Source: Burkholderia sp. D-99 | GTDB taxonomy: Bacteria > Pseudomonadota > Gammaproteobacteria > Burkholderiales > Burkholderiaceae | Assembly (NCBI RefSeq): GCF_011605345.1 | Contig: NZ_JAAOXM010000007.1 | Location: 62,001 to 126,000, forward strand | Length of the DNA: 64,000 nucleotides | Reading direction: 5' to 3' | Part shown: positions 25,894 through 34,816 of the stretch, piece after piece | Layout of the letters: the number at the start of each line of letters is the position of its first letter | How positions within the stretch are numbered: the first letter of the stretch is position 1 | The notes under the pieces: model-generated | What the model was told of the DNA's origin: nothing | Databases searched by the model: none | Seen by the model: the letters and a program-made list of their open reading frames with translations, nothing else | Translations under genes and position numbers: made by a program

Positions 25894-26290
25894 TCGGCAA
25901 CCCGACGCGGCCGGACTGCTCGCCTTCTTCTGGGATCGCTTCGATTCGCGTGCCGCATCCGACGACGATCTGGCGTATTTGTCTGCGGCTACAGGAGAGG
26001 CAGCAAACATGGCCTTCACCCTCAGCACTCACATCGCGGGTCTTGCCGGCCTGATAGATGGTGACCGCGGCATCGAAGACAAGCCGCAATGCGGATCTCT
26101 TCAGGATACAGATCAGACGGCGTTGCTGTACCGCATCGCCGACGAAGTTGAGGCGATCGCCCGCATTGCCCATATCGGAAGCGAGTCGGAGTGTTTGCTG
26201 CGCATTCGACTGACGGAGAAGCTGGCGGCCAGCAAGTCTCGTCGTATCCAAAGAGATTTGCATTCCTCATCAGATAAGGCGACCGCATGA
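25886..26290 (+). CDS. Hypothetical island protein, 134 residues
   Basis: The protein begins MANRQPDAAGLLAFFWDRFD and is mostly alpha-helical by composition, ending in a basic Ser-rich tail. GGAGG is well placed before the ATG, and the stop overlaps the next start by ATGA. No family recognised. Confidence 0.62.
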   Translation: MANRQPDAAGLLAFFWDRFDSRAASDDDLAYLSAATGEAANMAFTLSTHIAGLAGLIDGDRGIEDKPQCGSLQDTDQTALLYRIADEVEAIARIAHIGSESECLLRIRLTEKLAASKSRRIQRDLHSSSDKATA

Positions 26291-26472
26291 GTTCGACGAA
26301 GAGCCAGAGTATCCGGGCGCGCGCCAACTCCATGATCGAGCGCGAAATCGAGCGCTGCAAGAAACAGATGGGTGACCGCGAGTGGGAAAAGCACAAAGAG
26401 TGGGTGACAGCGAACATCGTGACTGCAGCCAAGATCTGGCTCAACCGGAAAGCAGCGGAGGGCCTGCTATGA
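26287..26472 (+). CDS. Small basic helical protein, 61 residues
   Basis: Highly charged single helix (RARANSMIEREIERCKKQMG, DREWEKHKEWV) with a hydrophobic end. It overlaps the RepA-like gene by ATGA, the last link in a coupled chain. Its size and charge resemble accessory factors of phage replication operons; this is inference only. Confidence 0.6.
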   Translation: MSSTKSQSIRARANSMIEREIERCKKQMGDREWEKHKEWVTANIVTAAKIWLNRKAAEGLL

Positions 26473-27794
26473 CGGACCATCTTATCGATTTTGCTCTCGA
26501 CGATGAACTCGAGGCGAGTCGCATCGCGGCAGCGCGCTCAGCATTCTTCGCGCAGGCCCGCAGCGTGAATGACGAAAAATCACGGCCGGCTGTAACGCTC
26601 TCACGCGCCTCCGACATTGTGCCGGAAGCAATTCGCTGGCTTTGGCCGGATTGGCTCCCGGAGGGGAAATTGACCCTGCTGGCGGGATCTCCGGGGACTG
26701 GTAAGACGACGCTCGCACTCGCGCTGGCCGCGACCGTCACGCGTGGTGGCACCTGGCCGGATGGAACGGTCTGCAATCGCGTCGGTGATGTCCTCGTGTG
26801 GAGCGGCGAAGACAACCCAGCCGATACGATCGTTCCGCGGCTGATGGCGGCCGGTGCGGATCTTGATCGGATACACATCATCACGGGCCGCACCGACGGG
26901 AACGGAGAATTGCTTCCATTCGATCCGGCTGCCGACATGCCATTGTTGTCCGAGCGGCTGACAGATATGGACGCGGCGCGTCTGCTGATCCTCGATCCGA
27001 TCGTTTCCGCAGTGTCTGGCGACGCTCATCGTGTCAACGACGTGCGACGGAACCTCCAATCGCTGGTCGACATGGCAAACGCACATGGTTGCTGCGTACT
27101 CGGCATTTCGCATTTTGCCAAGGGCACCAAGGGCAGTTCCCCCGCCGAGCGCGTTATCGGCTCACAAGCGTTCGTCGCGCTCGCCCGCATGGTGCTGATT
27201 GCCGGCAAGGACGAGACAGCCGAGCGCCGCATTCTGGCCCGAGCAAAATCGAATATCGCCCCGGATGACGGCGGCGTAGCGTATTCGCTCGAACTGACCG
27301 AAACGAACGGTATTACGGCAAGCCGGGTTGTATGGGGTGCGCTGATCGATGGATCGGCCCGAGACATTCTGGGCGACGTTGAGCAAGACGACGAAGAGCG
27401 CACCGGGCTGGACGATGCCTGCGAATTTCTGACCGGTCTGCTGTCGGATGGACCGGTCAGAACGAAGGTTCTGAAAGCTGACGCGGACGGTGCCGGTTTC
27501 AACTGGAAAATGATGCAAAGGGCCGGAAAAAAACTCGGCGTGGAAACACGCAAGATTGGGATGAAGGAAGGATGGGAATGGGCGCTCGCGAAGGAGACAG
27601 CCCCCGAAGAAGACACGAAGAATCCCACTCTCTATACCGTGTCCTCTTCGGGAAGTCGTGTCCCCTTCGGCTCTGGCAAGGGTTTGCGGGCGGTCGATTT
27701 TGGCGATTCTACCGAAGGGGACATTGCCAAGGGAGTGTCGTCTTCGGAGAATTCTTCCGAGAATCCGTGCGGAGAATCGGAGACGGACCTATGA
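26469..27794 (+). CDS. RepA-like AAA ATPase (phage/plasmid replicative helicase type)
   Basis: A 441-residue protein. The RecA-fold ATPase has Walker A LAGSPGTGKTTLALALA, a WSGEDNPADTIVPRL loop typical of the AAA_25/RepA group, Walker B LLILDPIVSAVSGD and the sensor-like GISHFAKG. The C-terminal third is low-complexity and acidic. Such proteins act as hexameric helicases or helicase loaders in phages, satellites and broad-host-range plasmids. It is the main replication gene in the island, with the SSB gene close downstream. Confidence 0.88.
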   Translation: MTDHLIDFALDDELEASRIAAARSAFFAQARSVNDEKSRPAVTLSRASDIVPEAIRWLWPDWLPEGKLTLLAGSPGTGKTTLALALAATVTRGGTWPDGTVCNRVGDVLVWSGEDNPADTIVPRLMAAGADLDRIHIITGRTDGNGELLPFDPAADMPLLSERLTDMDAARLLILDPIVSAVSGDAHRVNDVRRNLQSLVDMANAHGCCVLGISHFAKGTKGSSPAERVIGSQAFVALARMVLIAGKDETAERRILARAKSNIAPDDGGVAYSLELTETNGITASRVVWGALIDGSARDILGDVEQDDEERTGLDDACEFLTGLLSDGPVRTKVLKADADGAGFNWKMMQRAGKKLGVETRKIGMKEGWEWALAKETAPEEDTKNPTLYTVSSSGSRVPFGSGKGLRAVDFGDSTEGDIAKGVSSSENSSENPCGESETDL

Positions 27795-28279
27795 ACGCCA
27801 TCGCAATTGTCAACAAAGCGAAAGCTATGGGAATCCGTCTGAGCTCGAACGGCGACAAGGTGAAGCTGCGCGGGCCGGCTGACGCTATTGCCGTCATCAA
27901 ACCGGAGATCGCTGCTCATAAGTCGGAAATTCTGGCCCACCTTAGAGCCGCGGAAGTCGAAGAGGCGGAGACTCCCGCCGATTGCGTCGGGGCGCTCCGT
28001 GAGCCAGGCGCCGGTCTATATCTGCCTTGGGGGCCGTATCTCGACTCGACCCGGCTCAAATCCATACAACGCGAGCTATTCAAGGTCGTCGACGAGCTCG
28101 CGAGATTGGAGCACTGGCGCGACGACACCTACGACCTAGTAATCGGCGCGATAGAACGTCAGCCACTATCGACGCTCTTGCCCGACCTTGGCTATTTCAG
28201 GGACCGACTTCAGATTGCGCGAGCCGAGAATCAGGCGCGGCAGGCAGCCGCCCAGCGGGCGTGGAGGTTCAATCGATGA
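27791..28279 (+). CDS. TubC N-terminal-domain-containing island protein
   Basis: A 162-residue protein. The N-terminus (NKAKAMGIRLSSNGDKVKLR, then AAHKSEILAHLR) fits the TubC_N docking domain, which is also found at the ends of phage and plasmid primases. The rest is helical and unassigned. It overlaps the RepA-like gene by ATGA, suggesting a replication partner. No catalytic primase motif is present. Confidence 0.7.
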   Translation: MNAIAIVNKAKAMGIRLSSNGDKVKLRGPADAIAVIKPEIAAHKSEILAHLRAAEVEEAETPADCVGALREPGAGLYLPWGPYLDSTRLKSIQRELFKVVDELARLEHWRDDTYDLVIGAIERQPLSTLLPDLGYFRDRLQIARAENQARQAAAQRAWRFNR

Positions 28280-28388
28280 GTGCCATCAACGCACGCGGCC
28301 GCGAGTCGCGACGATGTATGGCTTCTTCAGCTTGACGGGCATGGGATCATATTCGGATGCGGCAACACGACACACGAACAGGGGGTAA

Positions 28389-28763
28389 ATGATGATCGAT
28401 GGCTTGGTAAGCGGGCGCCTCTACGGCGAAGCCCAGATCGGAACAGGACAGAATGGAAAGCGGTTCGTGACATGCAAGGTGCGCGCGACTGCTGGCGACG
28501 GCGAAACGCTGTTCGTGAATGTGATCGCGTTCAACGTCGATGTACAGACTGCATTGCTCGCTCTCGACGACGCGGACAGCGTATCGCTCTCGGGCGCGCT
28601 TACGCCAAAGGTCTGGACTGACAAGAATGGCATCGTGAAGCCGGCGCTCGATATGGTCGCCCATGGTCTTCTGACGGCATATCACGTGCAGCGCAAGCGG
28701 AAGGCAGTTCATCCGCCCGCGTCAGACGAGCCCAAGACGGCCGGCACGAACGACGATCTTTGA
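28389..28763 (+). CDS. Single-stranded DNA-binding protein, phage type
   Basis: A 124-residue OB-fold protein: LVSGRLYGEAQIGTGQNGKR, FVTCKVRATAGDGETLFVNV, IAFNVDVQTALLALDD and VSLSGALTPKVW are the strands and loops expected of phage SSBs. The C-terminus ends in the acidic-hydrophobic tail NDDL rather than the DIPF of host SSB. A 109-base gap before it contains only a 19-codon ORF. It probably coats single-stranded DNA made by the RepA-like helicase. Confidence 0.8.
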   Translation: MMIDGLVSGRLYGEAQIGTGQNGKRFVTCKVRATAGDGETLFVNVIAFNVDVQTALLALDDADSVSLSGALTPKVWTDKNGIVKPALDMVAHGLLTAYHVQRKRKAVHPPASDEPKTAGTNDDL

Positions 28764-28773
28764 GGGAGGGCAC

Positions 28774-29451
28774 ATGAACTTCTACAAGCTCAAGGAGGCT
28801 GCGGCAGCGATCGCTGCAGAGCTCTACCCCGCTGACGCTGCCGACGATAGCAATGATCCGCACGCGGACGTCGAGCGTTGCTATCTCGCTGCGCTTCAGC
28901 ACGCCGTCTGCGAAAACGAAATCGTCTATCGCGATCCGGGTAGCAAACTGCCTATCCGGCAAGACGGTATCGCGGCCTTCATGACCTCAACCTGGTGCAT
29001 CGTCAGCGATGCCGACCTCAATGCGTGGCTCGATAGCCTCGGCGTTGGTGTTCAGTTGCCAACCGAGCCACGCGGCGTCACCGCTCAGGCGCACGAATCC
29101 GATAGGCCGGCAGCGCAGACGGACGAGTGGCCGAAGAGTACCGCGCTGGCGAACGCTCTAGGACCTTTCATTGGTCGCCCCAACGGGGTTGATTGGCTGC
29201 AGAAGAGATTGGGCGATGCTGAGGACTACCCTGCTCTGAAAAAATATCGGCGAATGGAAGAGAAAAAGCGGGTGGCGCGTTGGAATGCCGCTGGCGTAGC
29301 GCTCTATTTGGTTAATGAGGAAGAATTGTCTGCGGAAAATGCACGAGCCGCACTGCAAAAGCACTACCCCCACTCAGTCGACCTTGTGGGCGATCTCGGT
29401 CTTCCGCAGAAAACGGTATCGGCTACCTGGTACCCGAACGACGGCGACTAG
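28774..29451 (+). CDS. Hypothetical island protein, 225 residues
   Basis: The protein begins MNFYKLKEAAAAIAAELYPA, has a Trp-containing middle region, and an ALKKYRRMEEKKRVARW basic helix before a C-terminal region that could be a winged fold. GAGGGAGGG precedes the ATG. No family recognised. It is the last gene before a palindrome-rich spacer. Confidence 0.68.
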   Translation: MNFYKLKEAAAAIAAELYPADAADDSNDPHADVERCYLAALQHAVCENEIVYRDPGSKLPIRQDGIAAFMTSTWCIVSDADLNAWLDSLGVGVQLPTEPRGVTAQAHESDRPAAQTDEWPKSTALANALGPFIGRPNGVDWLQKRLGDAEDYPALKKYRRMEEKKRVARWNAAGVALYLVNEEELSAENARAALQKHYPHSVDLVGDLGLPQKTVSATWYPNDGD

Positions 29452-29466
29452 TCGTATGGCCTACTC

Positions 29467-29511
29467 CGGTGACTCTACGGTCACCGTACGGTCGCGCTGA
29501 CCGGTTACCGG
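29467..29511. promoter_or_regulatory. Cluster of CCGGT/ACCGG palindromes before the coiled-coil gene
   Basis: CGGTGAC and GTCACCG (29467-29473 and 29480-29486) form an inverted repeat with a 6-base loop. CCGGTTACCGG (29501-29511) is a second palindrome built from the same half-site. They lie in the 122-bp spacer between two plus-strand genes and look like an operator or a terminator-operator. Confidence 0.5.
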
Positions 29512-29573
29512 AACTACAGTTCTCTCGACATCTGACGTCCGCATAGTGCGGCCGCCCCGACCGAGAGGACTCT

Positions 29574-30575
29574 ATGGCACGCACCCAGCAGCCCATCCCC
29601 GCCGCCCAGGCGAAGCCCGATTTGACCATCGACGCAGAGACGATCAGCAATCTGCGCGAACTGCTCGATCAGCGCAAAAAGCTCGACGACGCGGTCAATG
29701 CTGCGCCGGCCGAAATCAGCGCGCTCGAATCCGAGCTCTCGAGCCTTCGCCAACAAATGGCGACCCTCGATGCCGAAGTCGTGCTCATCGACGATGCGCA
29801 GCTACCCGCCAAGCAGAAGCAGATCAAGGCGCTGGACGGAGTCATCGCGGAGAAAGGTTTCTCTGTACGTCGCGCGCAGGCGCGTCTCGAAACGCTTGAG
29901 GCCCTCGCGCCGGACCTCGACGAAAAAATCGAAATCGCAATTGGCTTCGTCCGCGTCGAGGCCAGTATCGCGGCGCAATCACTGCGATCCGACATCGCCG
30001 AAGAGCTCCGCGGCAAGCTGCACGAGCTGCAGCTCATCTACGCGAAGGTTCGTGCACTGCACGGTCTCGTACGGGCCGACCGAACGGGAGACTTCCTGCA
30101 GAGCGCGCTCATTCCGGACCTCGATCATTGCATGCGCATCACTACGCGCAGCGGGACTTACGAAGCGTCCACCAATTTGCTGGAAACCAGGAGCGATGAC
30201 ACCGCAGCGGCAGAGGCACAAATCTCTGAAGCAATGCGACCGATCACGGACGTGTTGGTGCTCGCGCGTAAGCACAGGCCATATGTGCCGCTCGCAAAAC
30301 GCCCCGCTCCGTACGTCCGCAAGGGTGCTTGGGATGGCCCTGGCGGCCGCATCGATCGCCCGGAAGAACCCGAAGTACCGCCGGTTCGCATGAAAACGAT
30401 CGAAGAGGCCCTCACCGAGCCGTACGAAATCAAGGGCGACTCGAGCGGATTCCGGACGTGGCAGAAAGCGAATGAAATGAATATCGGGAAGGAACTCGCA
30501 AACCGAGACGACCTCGGCAAGTTCGAAAGCGAAGATTGGACGAAAGCGGACCAGCAGCGCTTGGCTGCTCTCTAA
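29574..30575 (+). CDS. Coiled-coil hypothetical island protein, 333 residues
   Basis: A long heptad-rich region (about residues 20-160, e.g. ISALESELSSLRQQMATLDA) indicates a coiled coil. A Pro-rich segment follows, then RTWQKANEMNIGKELANRDD at the end. GAGAGGA lies before the start. No family recognised. It could be a structural, scaffold or DNA-organising protein; its position between replication and tail genes does not decide this. Confidence 0.7.
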   Translation: MARTQQPIPAAQAKPDLTIDAETISNLRELLDQRKKLDDAVNAAPAEISALESELSSLRQQMATLDAEVVLIDDAQLPAKQKQIKALDGVIAEKGFSVRRAQARLETLEALAPDLDEKIEIAIGFVRVEASIAAQSLRSDIAEELRGKLHELQLIYAKVRALHGLVRADRTGDFLQSALIPDLDHCMRITTRSGTYEASTNLLETRSDDTAAAEAQISEAMRPITDVLVLARKHRPYVPLAKRPAPYVRKGAWDGPGGRIDRPEEPEVPPVRMKTIEEALTEPYEIKGDSSGFRTWQKANEMNIGKELANRDDLGKFESEDWTKADQQRLAAL

Positions 30576-30659
30576 GCCGACCACGCGAAGCTCTGGCGTG
30601 AGGCGGCGTGCCTTGTCGAAGTGCCAAGCCCCAGCCGGCGGTGGGTAAAAACACCGGCA

Positions 30660-30729
30660 ACTGCCGATGCTTTTGGAAGCGGAACCTCTCCCAGCTACCC
30701 CGCTGGGTTCTAACGCGGCAGGCGGCAGT
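30660..30729 (+). other. Nested hairpin in the leader of the tail-fibre gene, possible structured RNA
   Basis: ACTGCCG (30660-30666) pairs with CGGCAGT (30723-30729), enclosing CCCAGC-TACCCC-GCTGGG (30690-30707). Another small stem, CGGTG/CACCG, lies upstream. The 222-base spacer has no ORF of note; this is the only clear structure. Confidence 0.4.
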
Positions 30730-30797
30730 AACACCAAAGGGAATGGTTAGCACTATCAAGTGAGTGAACGAAGGCTATAGCAACGAGGAGGCATGTG

Positions 30798-31895
30798 ATG
30801 TTTCGAATTGATGACGCAACTGCAGCGTCCTCGTTGCCTACACAGGAAAATGCAATGTACCAATACGATGACCCCACCGCAGTTTCGGTAATGCCCGTGC
30901 CGGCCGCGGCTGGAACCGCGGGCTTCTTTACGGACGGGAATCCTGCCACGGCGGTGCCGTCGACTGTTTTGCGCGCGGACTTCATGAACACCCTGATGAT
31001 GGAAGTCTTGAACGTCTTGAGCGCTGCGGGGATCGCTCCTGACAAGACGAAGCAAGACCAGCTTCAGAAGGCAATCAGTGCATTGTTGCAACAGGCGACT
31101 CGCACAAGGCTCACACAGAACACGAACTTCTACGTCAATGCATCGACGGGCAGCGATAGCAACAATGGGCTGACGTCCGGGGCTGCGTGGGCGACGATTA
31201 CAAAGGCGCTCACGGTACTGCAGCAGAACTACGATCTCGCGGGGTACACGGCAACAATCAACGTTGCTGCTGGGTCGTATGCCCCTGGCATCGCGATCGG
31301 GGCGTTCTTTGGCGCGCTCGCTTCTAATTCTGTACAGGTGGTGGCGACGGGATTAGCGACTGTCACGAATCCATCTGGTGGCTCAGCAGCTTGTTTTTAT
31401 GCAACTGCTGGGGCGCAGTTCGCTATATCGGGCCCGTTTACGCTCGTGAACAATAGCAACGGGTCATCGTGTGCGCAGGCATCCGGCTGGGGATCGATTC
31501 TGAACATCGGCTCCGGCTTGACCTTGGGGTTCTCAGCTGGGTCACATTTCCTCGCAAATGCCGAGGGCGTGCTCAATATCAACGCCAACTACTCGATTGC
31601 GAATAACGGCGGAGCTGGAAGCCACTACAACGTCGCGAATGGTGGCTCATTGAACGTCGCCGGGGGTATCACCGTTACGATCGGGACCAGCATCGGAATC
31701 ACGAATGCATTCGCATTTGCGAACGGTCTATCGCAGATCAATGCGGTCGGGATCACCTTCTCCGGAACATCGAACGTCACCGGATCCCGATATACCTCGC
31801 AGACAAACTCCGTGATCAACACGAACAGCGGAGGTACGAATTATTTCCCGGGCTCCACAGCTGGCTCGTCGTCGACTGGTGGACAGTACGTTTGA
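30798..31895 (+). CDS. Phage tail-fibre-like protein
   Basis: A 365-residue protein. The N-terminus (GTAGFFTDGNPATAVPSTVL, then LRADFMNTLMMEVLNVLSAA) matches the attachment region of Burkholderia phage tail fibres. The NFYVNASTGSDSNNGLTSGA segment opens a Gly/Asn/Ser-rich right-handed beta-helix. There is no chaperone domain. AGGAGG precedes ATG 30798 (GTG 30795 is also in frame). It would be a host-recognition or adhesin component, and is one of only two structural-type genes in the island. Confidence 0.8.
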   Translation: MFRIDDATAASSLPTQENAMYQYDDPTAVSVMPVPAAAGTAGFFTDGNPATAVPSTVLRADFMNTLMMEVLNVLSAAGIAPDKTKQDQLQKAISALLQQATRTRLTQNTNFYVNASTGSDSNNGLTSGAAWATITKALTVLQQNYDLAGYTATINVAAGSYAPGIAIGAFFGALASNSVQVVATGLATVTNPSGGSAACFYATAGAQFAISGPFTLVNNSNGSSCAQASGWGSILNIGSGLTLGFSAGSHFLANAEGVLNINANYSIANNGGAGSHYNVANGGSLNVAGGITVTIGTSIGITNAFAFANGLSQINAVGITFSGTSNVTGSRYTSQTNSVINTNSGGTNYFPGSTAGSSSTGGQYV

Positions 31896-31981
31896 TGAGA
31901 TTTCACGTAGTACGTTTCAGAGTTGGAACGGCCAACAGCGCCTCCGAAGACAATAGCGTCACGCCATAAGGAAAGCCTGCA

Positions 31982-33733
31982 ATGGCATCGAATTCGTTCA
32001 ATCTCGTCATAAGTGCGACCGACAAGGCAACGGCCGTAGCACGGCGCGTCAATGATTCGATCGCGAAGATCACGAAACCGATCGCCGACGTCAAATCGTC
32101 GGTGGCTGCCTTCAACAAGGAAACCGGCCTCGACCAGCTCGGCAAGAAATTCGAATCGGTCGGGAAATCGGCGCAGTCCGTCGCACGCAGCGTCGCATCG
32201 ATTGCGCCACCTCTCGCGGCAATCGTCGGCGTTGGCAGTGTGGCGGGCATCGCTGCATTTGCGACGAGCTGGGGGCGCGCGGCCACCGAAATCGCCAATA
32301 CGTCGAGCGTGATTGGCGTTTCGACGACTGACCTGCAGCGTTATCGCGGCGCCGCTCGTGTCGCGGGCCTGTCTGCCGACGCAATGACGAGCAGTATGCA
32401 GTCGCTCGGAGACGCGTTCGAGGATGCATCAGCTGGTCGAAACAACTTCGTTGCCGGCGTTCTCTCCGACAAGGGGATCGGCATTCATCGTCTGAAGGAT
32501 GGCACGATCGACGTCGTGCGCGGCCTTCATGACGTTTCGGCTGCGGCTTCTAAGATCACGAACGCGCAGGCGCAGCGCAAGTTCCTCGACATTTTCGGGC
32601 TTGGTGGCATCCAGGCGATGATCCGCCGCGGCTCCATCGACCAGTTCGTTTCGAAATTCGACGAACTCAACGCGACGATGTCGCCCGAGCAGATCGCGCA
32701 GGGCGAGAAATTCAATCAGTCCATGATCGCACTGGACGCGTCGGTCGACAAACTGAAGAACTCGGTCGGTTCAGCTCTTGCGCCGGCGCTCGGGCGCGCG
32801 GTCGATGAGTTCGCGCGCCTTGCGGACGATTACGGACCAAAAATCGCGCACTGGATCGACAACGTTGACTGGGACAAGACTGCGAAATCGATCGCTGACG
32901 TCGGTGAATCTCTGGGTGGCGTCAAGGGTGCCGCGCTCGCCATCGCCGCAGTGACGTTCGCTGGGCCGATCGCGGGACTTGCGTCTCTAATTGGGAAAGC
33001 AACGACTCTCTCCACAATTCTGATGCCGCTCGCGGCAAATCCGATCGTTGCCGGCGCTCTCGGTCTGATGTACAGCCAAGGTCTGAACAAAGGCGAAGGT
33101 GACACACGCCTGACGCAGCCGGGCGACGTATGGGACGGCGACCCGATTGGGACAAAACGTCGCAACGGCGCCGCGAAAGACCCTATGACGTCCTATGTCG
33201 TCAAGTACTTCATGATGAAGGGGTGGACTCGCCCGCAGTCGGCTGGCATTGCTGCGAGCCTATGGCCGGAGAGTGGATATAACCCACGCGCCGTCGGCGA
33301 CAACGGACATGCATATGGGGTCGCTCAATGGCATGAAGATCGCCAGGCTGCGTTCAAGAAGATTTTCGGCATCGACATTCGCAAAGCGACGCTCGAACAA
33401 CAACTTGACTACGTTGACCATGAGCTCCGCTACGGCCCGGACAAGGGTGCGCAGCAGGCCGGGATCCAGCTCATGGCACAAGACTCGTCGGTGGGGTCTG
33501 GTGGGGTTGTGTCCCGCCTATATGAACGCCCGAAGGATCCTCGGGAAGAGTACCGACGCGGCCAGATGGCGGCAGAGATTGATTCAGCGGTACGGTCGAG
33601 CTATGCGACGCAGAAGCTTGAGGTGACGATTCACATGCCGGGCGCTCCGCATGGTACTCGCGCGAGCGTGCACTCGAACGGCGAAGTCATGGCGACCGGC
33701 CAGATCGGTCATTCTTTGTTGATGGGGCCGTGA
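31982..33733 (+). CDS. Short tape-measure-like protein with tail lysozyme domain
   Basis: A 583-residue protein. The N-terminal half resembles a phage tape measure (FNLVISATDKATAVARRVND, coiled-coil, hydrophobic patches near 80-100 and 310-360). The C-terminal half from about residue 400 has YVVKYFMMKGWTRPQSAGIA, ASLWPESGYNPRAVGDNGHA and GVAQWHEDRQ, the pattern of phage tail lysozyme domains with a catalytic-type Glu. This would be a cell-wall-penetrating tail component. It is unusually short for a tape measure and stands without tail tube, sheath or baseplate neighbours. Confidence 0.8.
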   Translation: MASNSFNLVISATDKATAVARRVNDSIAKITKPIADVKSSVAAFNKETGLDQLGKKFESVGKSAQSVARSVASIAPPLAAIVGVGSVAGIAAFATSWGRAATEIANTSSVIGVSTTDLQRYRGAARVAGLSADAMTSSMQSLGDAFEDASAGRNNFVAGVLSDKGIGIHRLKDGTIDVVRGLHDVSAAASKITNAQAQRKFLDIFGLGGIQAMIRRGSIDQFVSKFDELNATMSPEQIAQGEKFNQSMIALDASVDKLKNSVGSALAPALGRAVDEFARLADDYGPKIAHWIDNVDWDKTAKSIADVGESLGGVKGAALAIAAVTFAGPIAGLASLIGKATTLSTILMPLAANPIVAGALGLMYSQGLNKGEGDTRLTQPGDVWDGDPIGTKRRNGAAKDPMTSYVVKYFMMKGWTRPQSAGIAASLWPESGYNPRAVGDNGHAYGVAQWHEDRQAAFKKIFGIDIRKATLEQQLDYVDHELRYGPDKGAQQAGIQLMAQDSSVGSGGVVSRLYERPKDPREEYRRGQMAAEIDSAVRSSYATQKLEVTIHMPGAPHGTRASVHSNGEVMATGQIGHSLLMGP

Positions 33734-33739
33734 TACGCG

Positions 33740-34816
33740 ATGAGTGTGCATCTCTTCCGTGTCGGCAAGGTATGGCACTATCGCTTCCAGATCAACGGCG
33801 CACGCCAGCAACGCTCATCGCGTGAAACGGATCGGCAGCGCGCCGAGCAAGTTGCGGAGCGTGCATTTCGGGAGGCGAAGCTCTGGACGCGTGACAGCAA
33901 GGAGTTGCCGACCTTGCGTGAGCTCGTCTCTCAATGGCTAACGATCCACGAGCCAACGGCCAGTCGCGCACACATCAAGGTTGTGGAGACCTTCGGCCGG
34001 CTGCACCTCTACGGGCTGGCCGACGTGCTGATCGACGAACTGTCGACCGATCGCGTCGAGCTCGCGCGCGTACAGCATCTCGAATCGCATGCACCCGTGT
34101 CGGCCAACCAGTGGCTCAAGGTCCTGCGCCTGCTCTGCAACTGGGCGGTGCGTCGCGGCATCCTGCCGGTGATCCCGTTCCGTGTCCGCGCGCTGAAGGT
34201 CCAGAAGAAACCGCGAGCGATCCTGCCCGTGAAGCTGGCCCAGGATTGGTTGGCGGCCATCGACACTGCGGAAAGTGAGCGAAACGGCGTTCGAACCGCG
34301 GTGCGACTGATGCTCGGCATGGGCCTGCGGGAATCGGAGACCATCACGGCCCGATGGGAGTGGCTCGACATCGCTCGTCAGACCTACACGCCGGGTCGCA
34401 CGAAGGGGCGCGAGGCCGATGCCATTCCCGTTCCTGCCTGGTTGATCGACTACCTGATGCTCGACTGGAAACCGGCCGGCCTGATCCTGCAGAAGGCGAA
34501 CGGTCGCCCCTATCCGGCCGGCTTCACCCGCTCTGCGATGTTGGCTGCCAACCAGGCGGTCGGCGCACCACACATCACAGCCCACCGCCTGCGCGGCACG
34601 TTCGCCACGCTTCTCAGTGAGGCCGGTGTGCCAGTCCAATCTATTCAGCGTGCCCTACGTCACAAGAACCTGACCACAACAGCGGCGTATCTCGAGGTCG
34701 ACATGGGCACTGTCGCCGCCGGCCAGCAACGCATCGCAGAGAAGATCGGTTTTGGATTACACCCGGATACTTGTGGCGCGCCACTGGCGAACGTCACCCC
34801 GCAACTCCAGCAATGA
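33740..34816 (+). CDS. Second tyrosine integrase in the island
   Basis: A 358-residue phage integrase. The N-terminal strand region is VGKVWHYRFQINGARQQRSS, followed by a SAM-like domain. Catalytic residues are visible in MGLRESETITARW (Arg), HRLRGTFATLL (His, Arg), LRHKNLTTTAAYLEVD (His and nucleophile Tyr). It begins six bases after the tape-measure stop and is more GC-rich than its surroundings. It probably belongs to a second element joined to the first, and the initiator tRNA gene 590 bases downstream is a candidate target. Confidence 0.92.
   Translation: MSVHLFRVGKVWHYRFQINGARQQRSSRETDRQRAEQVAERAFREAKLWTRDSKELPTLRELVSQWLTIHEPTASRAHIKVVETFGRLHLYGLADVLIDELSTDRVELARVQHLESHAPVSANQWLKVLRLLCNWAVRRGILPVIPFRVRALKVQKKPRAILPVKLAQDWLAAIDTAESERNGVRTAVRLMLGMGLRESETITARWEWLDIARQTYTPGRTKGREADAIPVPAWLIDYLMLDWKPAGLILQKANGRPYPAGFTRSAMLAANQAVGAPHITAHRLRGTFATLLSEAGVPVQSIQRALRHKNLTTTAAYLEVDMGTVAAGQQRIAEKIGFGLHPDTCGAPLANVTPQLQQ

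Noticed and set aside
28276..28335. 19-codon ORF between the TubC-like and SSB genes
   Set aside because: It overlaps the previous stop by ATGA but is very short, with no recognisable features; more likely chance than gene.
30576..31895. Diversity-generating retroelement near the tail-fibre gene
   Set aside because: No reverse transcriptase and no template/variable repeat pair were found; the structured spacer alone is not evidence.
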